Origin: Aurelia coerulea
Taxonomy: Eukaryota > Cnidaria > Scyphozoa > Semaeostomeae > Ulmaridae
DNA: 64,000 nucleotides
Direction of reading: 5' to 3'
Assembly: GCA_039566865.1 (NCBI GenBank)
Contig: CM076945.1
Span: 7,305,501-7,369,500, forward strand
Positions 23,773 through 33,326 of the stretch are shown here, piece by piece. Numbering within the stretch: position 1 is the first letter of the stretch; every line of letters starts with the position of its first letter. The notes below the pieces were generated by a model. That model had not been told where the DNA came from. It saw only the letters and a program-made list of their open reading frames with translations, and did not search any database. Made by a program: the position numbers and the translations under genes.

Positions 23773-24153
23773 ATGCCCCACTGTGCCCCTGCTGGCAAAT
23801 TTCAGGAGAACTTGGGTAGGGAAGTAAGCCTAGGTCGCTCCGCAGGGCCTTTTTCTGAACCGCATTTTAAATATTTTCAAGTTTCTCCTATTGGCCTTGT
23901 TCTAAAGAAGCATTCAAACAAGTACCGTACGATCTTCCACCTTTCATACCCTAAATCTGGCTGCTCAAGAAATTCTTTATTAATAAGGAAGATTTTTTCT
24001 CTAACCTATGTTACGATCGATCATGCAATACAGGTAATACATCGACTAGGAGAAGGGGCAAGTTTGGCCAAGACAGATATTGAATCTGCATTTCGCCTAA
24101 TTTCTATCCACCCTGGTGACTGGGAGCTGTTCCCTGCACCGGTTTTTTCATAG
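23773..24153 (+). pseudogene. DIRS-type reverse transcriptase fragment
   Basis: The frame contains SLGRSAGPFSEPHFKYFQVS, PIGLVLKKHSNKYRTIFHLS, YVTIDHAI and AKTDIESAFRLISIHP. These are the N-terminal half of the DIRS-family reverse transcriptase, including the first catalytic aspartate (TDIESAF). The frame is lost right after DWELF, so the YxDD-bearing part, RNase H, methylase-like domain and tyrosine recombinase are gone. Confidence 0.75.
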
Positions 24154-24379
24154 TTTTTACCGACCTTCTAACATTTCTTGGGATACCGCCTGTTGGTTTG
24201 CTGTTATTTATACCTAAGAACACAAAAGCAAAAGATCTTGATACCATTCTCTAACTAATGTCAACATAATACAAAGAACAAAACAAACATTTTGTCTACT
24301 TTACAACAACAACAACAACAACAAAACCAGTTTTTTCTCCTTCTCGTTTGTGGGGAATTGCGTTGCAATTTGTGGCGGT

Positions 24380-25107
24380 GAAGTGCCTTTTATCCAGTTA
24401 AAAAACATAGAAAAAACTCACTTCAAAACACAAACTCGAAAATCTAAAAAATTACCAGTTCTTATTGCCTTTTCGTGGGGCCCATCCCCACAAAACTTTT
24501 ATAATCGGGGTCTACTACCCCGCAATTTCCAAGTCGGAGTCTGTTCCTCCGCAAGTTCCAAGTCGGAGTCTGTTCCTCCGCAATTTCCACGTCGGAGTCT
24601 GTTCCTCCGCATTTTTCCAAGTCGGAGACTGTTCCTCCGCAGAATTTCGGTCCACCTAGGAATCCCTGCCGGTGTGCACGCTGGCAGGTTGCCTATGAGG
24701 TCTGCTCCCGATTAGGCCATCACGTTCGGTTAGTTGATTAAGTTAGTTAAGTTAGGAATCCCTAACGATGGAGTCTGCTCCTCCGGAGTTAGGTTTACTG
24801 GTCTGCTCTGCTTCTAGAGTTTACTATATATTTAGTAGTAGGCACTCCCTGCCATGAAGCGCTTCCAATACCCCACAAAACAACGCTAGAACTTATTTTA
24901 CGTATGTTAAAAAAGAGACTTATAATGTATTAGGCAATGAAACTTATAATGTACGAACTTTAATCTACATGTTTATTAATCGATATGAGTTTGCTTTAAT
25001 CTAGTATATCGAATTGCTGTTTAATATGTTTCTGTTGCATAAATGAGTTTTCCAGTGTTGCCTTTCATACCGACCGAAAGATCCATTTCAGGGGGGAACA
25101 ATTAATG
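24380..25107 (+). repeat. Split direct repeat B1 (728 bp)
   Basis: Direct copy of B2 (25,832-26,559). It contains four tandem ~27-bp units around GTCGGAGTCTGTTCCTCCGC (24,530-24,640) and a fifth related word further on. Frames through it are identical in both copies but look like translated repeats. Confidence 0.85.
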
Positions 25108-25627
25108 CTGCAGTAAAAGGGCACCTTTTACGTAGGTTAATTTTCAACTTGAAATGTTTAACAAGGTTCCTTCCTACCTCGGTCCCAGGTCCCCCCTCTA
25201 GGTGGGCTGATGCACAAGAGCACTTACTTTGTGCTTCTTTTGCTGGAAATAAATTGATCTGATATCTGACGTGCAAAGCGGAGATGCCCTTTGAACCATA
25301 TTCTATACTCGATAATCCCGTTAGATGGTCCTTTTAGATTTCCTAATAGTCACTTATTTTTTACGTTTTCGCGCTTGCTTATCAACTGAATGCATCTCAA
25401 CCTTTCAAAGTCTACTCACAACGGTACAAAGGAAGCCCCTCCTCACATCTGAGGTATTTCTGATAACATCATGTTTTCTTCTGGAATCTCGTGTTTCTAC
25501 GCACACAAATCAGCCACCTAATAATATACAGCAAGCACGTGATTTCGTATGGTATTTAAACCAATAACCCCCTTTCTTAGGCATCTTTTCGGTTTTTGCG
25601 CTACATCGAGCACACGAAATTTCATTT
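25104..25627 (+). repeat. Split direct repeat A2, carrying the Harbinger empty site
   Basis: Matches 19,758-20,233 joined to 20,910-20,957, with a single TTA at 25,577-25,579 where A1 holds the Harbinger element. Its left boundary with B1 shares AATG. Confidence 0.9.
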
Positions 25628-25831
25628 CCCAACCCACCCTCCCTTGGAAAGCCGGGGGTTAAGTCTTCGGATCTTCAGCGTTATCCCGTTGTCAGTTTCC
25701 GCTCTTTGTCTTGTCTGCTGTATTTCTCTGTTGTTGTTGGTAGCGTTCTTATTGTATCAATGAAATTCAGAGCACGTATTTTGTAACGCTGCATGTTAGT
25801 ACAAACTGAAACGCTTCATTCACTCGTGCAG

Positions 25832-26559
25832 GAAGTGCCTTTTATCCAGTTAAAAAACATAGAAAAAACTCACTTCAAAACACAAACTCGAAAATCTAAA
25901 AAATTACCAGTTCTTATTGCCTTTTCGTGGGGCCCATCCCCACAAAACTTTTATAATCGGGGTCTACTACCCCGCAATTTCCAAGTCGGAGTCTGTTCCT
26001 CCGCAAGTTCCAAGTCGGAGTCTGTTCCTCCGCAATTTCCACGTCGGAGTCTGTTCCTCCGCATTTTTCCAAGTCGGAGACTGTTCCTCCGCAGAATTTC
26101 GGTCCACCTAGGAATCCCTGCCGGTGTGCACGCTGGCAGGTTGCCTATGAGGTCTGCTCCCGATTAGGCCATCACGTTCGGTTAGTTGATTAAGTTAGTT
26201 AAGTTAGGAATCCCTAACGATGGAGTCTGCTCCTCCGGAGTTAGGTTTACTGGTCTGCTCTGCTTCTAGAGTTTACTATATATTTAGTAGTAGGCACTCC
26301 CTGCCATGAAGCGCTTCCAATACCCCACAAAACAACGCTAGAACTTATTTTACGTATGTTAAAAAAGAGACTTATAATGTATTAGGCAATGAAACTTATA
26401 ATGTACGAACTTTAATCTACATGTTTATTAATCGATATGAGTTTGCTTTAATCTAGTATATCGAATTGCTGTTTAATATGTTTCTGTTGCATAAATGAGT
26501 TTTCCAGTGTTGCCTTTCATACCGACCGAAAGATCCATTTCAGGGGGGAACAATTAATG
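25832..26559 (+). repeat. Split direct repeat B2 (728 bp)
   Basis: Right terminal repeat, same length as B1 and essentially identical. It ends CAATTAATG, after which unrelated host sequence begins. Confidence 0.85.
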
Positions 26560-27422
26560 AGATAATATTGTTCAATATTTGGTTTAAATGATACTGTATT
26601 AACTAATATTGAATGTTGAATATTCAAAATTTACCAAACAATTAGGCTGCTGCCATTTTGGCTGGGAATTGGGAGGGCTCCGAAGGATTCTAAAATTGAG
26701 GGTATCATACGAGTACCCTATGAACTAGAGGAAGGAAAAGGATTGACAGAGAAAAGTAAGATCAGGGGAGTTTATTGATCGTTTGAAAGTCTGTAGATCT
26801 AAGGGCGTTGGGGGGGGGGATACTTCAAATGTGTTGAGACGTATAAAAGGCCTGTAGATGTGTGTGTGTGTGGGGGGGGGGGGGGGAGACAAAGCTGGGA
26901 AGGTTGTTCAAGAGGACCGAAGTTCTAATGGTGAAGATAGTTGAATAGGAAAAGGTGCGAGAGTTAGGAATAGCAACAGAATTTTTGCCAAACATGTTCA
27001 GTAAATCTAAAGTTTACAGCCCCCCCCCCCTCTCCTTCGCGACGGCTCTGTGTTTGTGATTAGTAAAAGTGGAGCTCTCAGGGGCTGAGGCATGATGCTT
27101 GAGAGCTCCTGAGAGCAGTGCTCTTGAAAATACCCTGTCCCGAGAGCACTGCCCTTGAGCTTGAAAGATCATTCCTGTACACAAACCATCATCAGCGTGC
27201 TAACCATGGTACTTCCCTATCTCCTTTTACGAAACCTTCACCTCTGCAACTAATATGCCAGCTGATAGACTCTTGGGTGCTTCGACACATACTGCCATCA
27301 TTTGCGAAATACCGTATTATTATTTTATATATTATATATATGAAATGGTATGAAGTTACAAATGAGAATTTTGAAAAGATAAGAAAAGACTTACCAATTG
27401 CAGGATTCGATTTTCAGCTAAT
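26560..27422. other. Low-complexity region downstream of PUS10
   Basis: Contains G runs (26,810-26,818 and 26,872-26,887), a short TG repeat and a C run (27,021-27,030). It should include the 3' UTR of the minus-strand PUS10 gene; a minus-strand AATAAA occurs near 26,771-26,776, but assigning it as the poly(A) signal is a guess. Confidence 0.4.
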
Positions 27423-27488
27423 TTAAATTTCCTCGAAATTGCTAATTGCTTCATTTTGTTTGTTAGGAGGCCATTCCAGCTGTACTTC
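27423..27488 (-). CDS. PUS10: PUS10 last coding exon
   Basis: Encodes EVQLEWPPNKQNEAISNFEE, Ile and TAA (27,425-27,423). The LEWPP word parallels the terminal VDWPP of the human protein. Acceptor TTGCAG. Confidence 0.9.
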   Translation of the reverse strand, partial: EVQLEWPPNKQNEAISNFEEI

Positions 27489-30400
27489 CTGCAATAGCAA
27501 TAGAGAGACTGAGTAGAAGCACGAATCATGGCAATCATGGTCATGAAAACATACAGTTAAAGCACAAAATCCGGATCCTACCGGGTGTCCCAAAAAAGTA
27601 CTCCTGTTTAAAAAATCACCAAAAATTGATTATCAAACCTTTGATAAAATTTTCTTTCTGAATTGCTTTGTCAAAGACCCAAAAATATTCACAGATGGTA
27701 AAATGTTTGCTTTTGATACAGTAAGGTAGGAAATGTACACGTTGAAAAAACCTCATTTTGAGCTATAGTTTTTACCTAAGAGTCAAAAAATTTTCAGATT
27801 TTTTATCATCATTGAAGTCTCCAATGATAGTGCCCATTTATTTCTGTCATTTATGACCATACTAGAAGTTTTACACGCACGAAGAAATTGATTTCGCAAT
27901 CATCAGTGCTTTTGCAGTATGATTCAAAACCAGGTAGCCCTAAAAAGAGCAAAATTCGCTCATTTTTAAACCACTTACAACAACAACTATGTTAAGGAAA
28001 ATTATTTGGTGTTTGATCTACTTGACAAAAAAAAATTGAAGATTGGCCGTGTAATCAAATTTTTGTGATTTTTAAAACGGGAGTACTTTTTTTAGGACAC
28101 CCAGTAGTATTTTCGCAAATTTCAAACTCCGAAAATTTTAATGTCTGGATTGTTTTGTAGTCTGTAATATTTAGCATCTGAAATTTTTTGCAATATAGAA
28201 ATGCACAAAAACAAAATTTCTTTACTGTTTGAAAACGCAGTTTCTTGCTCACTATGCATTTTGCATTGACAAGAAACATGCTGAGAGTGCCAATTAGTGC
28301 AAAAAGTTATACATTCTGCAACTATATTAGAAACAATTTCATGAGCCTCACAACCATTATTTGTGGAAAGCTCTGACCTGGAACCCTTTGAAAACTTGAA
28401 ATAACGCATTATCTATATAAACATGTGACATTTTTAGCAGAAAAAATACACAGTTAACTGTGATGTATCACTTTTCGTAGTCTACTAAAATTTCTGTAAA
28501 AACTTCAGAAAAAACCCCAAGGAAAACAGCCCTTCTTCGTAAATGAATGCTCACTTTTGTGGAGAACTGTAGCCACTGTAACACCCTTGTAAGTGGTAAA
28601 AATGCATAGCAAAATAAACTACTAAGATGCTGTCTCTTTTTGCAATTTCCTGTTTATTGGCATGGTTAGTTCCGTGAAATTATGACACAGTTTTACGTAC
28701 AACGATATAGGAGTGGTAATTTGAGCGGTGCACTAACTGGTGTGAAGGGAAATTTAAAGAGCCACTGCCACCCAGGGTCCTTTGCAGGCACGCTGCAATT
28801 TGAGATTGTCTGAAAATGAAATTTGGAATTTGGCCTATGACTTTAAAAGATGGTGAGATACAGCGACAGGCGCGCATAAGAGTATTGTCTTCAATCACTA
28901 CTTGTTTACCTCAACGTCTAGCTCCAAGATATCAACTTCTGTTCCAAGTAATGTACCTAGTGATGGTTTAGTTCTGCGAAAGTCACCGTGAACAAATTCT
29001 TTGATGTATCTAAAATTCCTTGTCAAAGATAATAGCAACAACAGAAATTAGAATGGAAAGGGGTGGCTTGCATGATCATAAAATGTATCCAGTCCTTCCA
29101 AAAGTTAAGACAGAAACTGGACGTAAAACCCTCGCGTTCCAAGGAGCACAGATATTTAACAATCTACAAAATAACTACCCTGGGTACCAGACCAGAGCCT
29201 AAAAATTTAAATTTTTAGGCTCTGGTACCCAGGGTACCAAATAACTTACAAACTGAAACGTTACTTTTGAACTTTAAAGCATCCAGCAAGGACACAAACT
29301 TATACTTTTAGTCATTTATCAGTTGTAGTTTAATATTTAACTCTTTATTCTTGTAAATGTTTAACTTTTATTCTTGTAAATATCAACTCTTATTTTGTAA
29401 AATACAGGTCTTTGATTGATAACAGTAATCTTATTTATTGAACCAATTAAGCTGTATAAATATGAAAATTATTATAATCTTCATGTTTTTTGCAATAAAC
29501 TGCTGTTGGAATTGCTGAAACATGTTAGCAGTTTTATTTCTGAATTTAGCAAATAACGCTGCAAGCTTTATAAATTAAGTGTTCCATCCACAATGCGCAA
29601 AACCTCCTAGCTGTTTCATTCTCCTCCCCTGATAATACCACGTGTACCTGTAATTTTGGCAAGGCTAAAATGCTGAAGAGGCTTGGTTAAAGATTTCATC
29701 AGTTTGCACGACTCCCATACAAGGTCTTACGGAAAAAATATTTGTTAATTAATGCATCAAATTACCGATTTCAGTGGGGAAAGGCTTATGATCAAAGTTA
29801 GACTTTTGCCTGCGCGGAAAAAATTAGTGCACGTCGGTCAGGTGGCTAAACGCGATGTCACACTCGTTCAAAGACCCCAACTTCTTTTGTTACTCACCAG
29901 GTAGCAAAGGTAGGCTCAAATCTTTCAAAAGGTGGGTGTAAAATTCACTTTCATATTTCTTTTAATAAAATGGCTTGAAAGAAATCTAATGTACTTTGCC
30001 GTAAATCTGCCGTGGAAATCTTGTGATATCTTAGCTCGTTTCAAAATGGCGGCATCTATTATATTGTTGTCAAATTTCTAAATCTGAAACCAGAAGGGCG
30101 ACAGATTTTTGCTTGGCACCATATTGTTGACTTTCTTAAACTATGGTTATCTTGAAGATGGTATCGTTTTCCCTCTAATTGTCTAGGATATACGATGATT
30201 AGCCTCACTACATAAGGACCCTCAACTTACGCTCATCTAATTGAAGTGAATTTATGTTGTTGTTGTCGCTCCAGTTGAGGGCCTTATGGACTAACTCTTC
30301 TCAAAACGGCAAAAATATTCTCGCCAAGAACAAATTTGTTCCTGGACCAATCAGGATGCAAGACTTGAAATAACTTGATGGGATTGGCTGATTCTTCTTC

Positions 30401-32086
30401 AATTCAAACTTCCCGCCAAAGGCAAACAAACGAATTCGAACAACGCGTTCGACTGAACTGCTGCAACGATCAAAATCTCAAAGTAACGAGCGAATTTACG
30501 AGATCTTTTGTGCCCCCAAATAACCAAAATAGTACTTATAGGTAAGAGTTTTTTGCTTCAATAGCTTGAAGAAACATTCATCTAAGTAATAGCTTGTTTT
30601 GCAGTGTAGCACTTCAGGAAAACCACTTTTTGCGGCGATTTAGGGTCGGTGGTTTCAAGAAAAAATAGCAGGTGATTTAGGCCATGTCCGTTTCTGGAAG
30701 CGTAAGTCCATGAGTCGTAGTTATAGCGTCCATCAGCCTATCAATAGCGATAACCTACGAACATATAATCAGTCTATACGATGATTTTAATTTTTTCAAC
30801 ATTTTTCATGAATTCTTTCAAAAAAAAAAACTAAAAACGCCACCATTTTGAAAATTATCAAGATACAAGCAAATTTCCACGGCAGATTTAAATGAACCCT
30901 GAGTTCCTTTCAAGCAATTCAATTCAAAGAATAATGCAAAAGGATTTAATACCCACCTTTTTAAAGATCTGAGCCCGATATCAAAGTAGCAAAAGCTTCA
31001 TTCAAGTCATTTCAATTAACAGAAAGAGTCTTTAAATATCACACCATCCGCTTTGAAGGTTTGGAATCTACGCAGCCTGTGATGAAACTGAAGCAATTGG
31101 TTCCAATGCGTTACTCTATGTAATTTGAAAAGATTTAGTTAAAAATTAATTTCATCATGAGGATGTAAAAGGATACGTCCCTGCTTGTGTTGATAATTGA
31201 AGCTTGAAATGCATTTCATCAATCCTGGTTGTAGACATCGAGTGAATGGTTTTATTCCGAACAGCTAATGGTCTTCTGTGGACAATAAAAATACATTTAT
31301 CTTGTAAAATAAAAATTTGCGAATATTGTCAGAGGTAGTGTTATTGATATATCACGAACATTAACGAATGAGGCAGAAATAAGCATTGCAAAGAGAACAC
31401 GCCGCCATGCAAGTGCTACTAGAGGTCACAGGGGAACTGTATCCATCTCACAGTGAGCAAGGTTAGGCATAGAAGAGAGAAATAAACAAGCACCTCAGAA
31501 TTCCAGTAGATTACAGTAGATAACAGTAGAGTACAGTAAAGTACAGTAGAGAAGCCTGATAACCAGCCCATTATTCTAAGAATAATGGGCTGGTTATCAG
31601 GCGAACAGTAGAGTACAGCAGAGTACAGTAGAGTACAGTAGAGTATAGTAGAGCATAGTAGAGTACAGTAGAGTACAGTAGAGAAGAGTACACTACAGAG
31701 CCCACGTATAAAAACCATGACTGAATCTTCATCTTGATCTGGTAATCATCAGCGCTTTTTCAGCATGATTCAAAACCAGACAGCCATAACAAGAGCTAAA
31801 CTTGCTAATTCTAAAATAAATTACTAGATCAGCTATGTCTGAGAAAACAATTTGGTCCTGTATTTACTTGCCACATAAGAAATTTGAAGATCGGCTTTGT
31901 AATAAAATTTTAGTGATTTTTCAAACAGGAATACTTTTTATTGGGACACCTGGTGTGAGTGACAAGACACCCAATGACCAAGATACTGGTTGTTCCTTGT
32001 GTCTCGCCTCAACTTGAACATACTTAACTTTTTGATTACAAAGTCCAACTTTGTAATCTAAGAAGGGGCTTCGATGTCAGGCTGTC

Positions 32087-32117
<31 letters not shown>

Positions 32118-33295
32118 AACCCACTTCCGTCACGCTCGTTAAAGCGATTGATTAACGTTTTATCTCTGCTAATTGGCACTGAAATAAAGAAAGCGCACAT
32201 AAAGCGCATACAAGACAGAAGTTTCCCGCGATCCTATAGCAACATTTGACGTCGGCTTATTTCATGTTAGACAGATTTGACACCATAAGATGGATAAATT
32301 ACCATGATGTTTACCCTGGCACAACAACAAATTTACCCAGAATTGGCACGTTCTTGACTTCATTAGCAGCTTAATTATGTCAAAACAATCGTTTTCTAGA
32401 ACGAACGAATCATTAGCCACTTATTGATAGTACTCATTATGCAAATAAGTCAACTTTAGAGGATGATGTAACTGGTGGCCTGCACAGAGGCTAGCATTCG
32501 CAGCATCACCGAAGATAGAAGGATCCCCCTCCTACACAGCTACAGAAAGGTGCAGAATCCCAGCAAACAATAGACCTTTTAGCTATTCTAAAAGGAGCCT
32601 GGATCGAACGTTATTTTTATACATTTTTATACGTTACGTTCGATCGAGTGGCGTTAGAGCTTCTATCACTATTGTGCACATTCGAAAATTCTACAAAGTG
32701 TAGCAAAAGTTTGTTCGATTCTGATTCTTTCCTGAATAGCTAAAAGGTCTATGGCGCCATTGACTGGGGGAAGGCACGAGATCACACTGAACCAAAACAT
32801 CTTCATGCATATCATTCTGCACAGAGGTTATCTTCGTGACTGCTTGTCTCAAATTAGATGCCCGCGAATAGCAACAATTGAAACGTTCTGTAGGGTTCTG
32901 CATAAGTATTTTTGCGTTATCGTAAATCTCACATGACATCTCATTTGACACAGATGCACCAATAGTTTCGTGCACGAACTAAGCAAACTAGGGGTAATGA
33001 CTTTTGATTTTTGCGTATCATTCTCGTTTGACATAAAGACCAAAATATTGCCTTTGAGGCGATTCTTGTCCTTATACAAGGCGCTCGATTTTCCATTGAA
33101 GGCGACTTTAGCAGCAACACTCATCTCTCTGACTGTAGCTAAAAACAGCATCTACGGTCATTTGGGGTTATGAAGAAATCAATATTCAGATATCCTTATG
33201 CTTGTTTAGCTCAGGACAGACTTTGTAATCATCCAAAAGGATCTTATGTTTGATTACAAAGTACTTTGTAATCTAAGAGGGGGCTCCAGGTCAGT

Positions 33296-33326
<31 letters not shown>

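Larger units (their letters stand above)
19758..26559 (+). mobile_element. DIRS/PAT-like retroelement with split direct repeats (non-autonomous)
   Basis: The order is A1 (19,758-20,957, interrupted by a Harbinger insertion), body, B1 (24,380-25,107), A2 (25,104-25,627), a 204-bp unique spacer, and B2 (25,832-26,559). A1/A2 and B1/B2 look nearly identical. This A1-body-B1-A2-B2 layout is the split direct repeat structure known from PAT- and Ngaro-type tyrosine-recombinase retrotransposons, and the body holds a DIRS-type reverse transcriptase fragment. Left end, internal B1/A2 junction and right end all share the word AATG, and there is no target duplication, as expected for tyrosine-recombinase integration of a circle. 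The tyrosine recombinase and RNase H are missing, so the copy is defective. The spacer between A2 and B2 departs from the textbook layout. Confidence 0.7.

Noticed and set aside
24353..24715. 121-codon frame (and its twin at 25,793-26,167) as a conserved protein
   Set aside because: The conservation reflects near-identical B repeats; the peptide is a translation of the 27-bp units.
24380..26559. B1-A2-B2 read as an LTR retrotransposon with 728-bp LTRs
   Set aside because: The repeats do not begin TG or end CA, have no target duplication or primer-binding site, and enclose a copy of A rather than coding sequence. The split-repeat reading explains A1 as well.
31419..31718. 99-codon Cys/Leu/Tyr-rich minus-strand frame
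   Set aside because: Translated GAGTACAGTA minisatellite and its palindrome.
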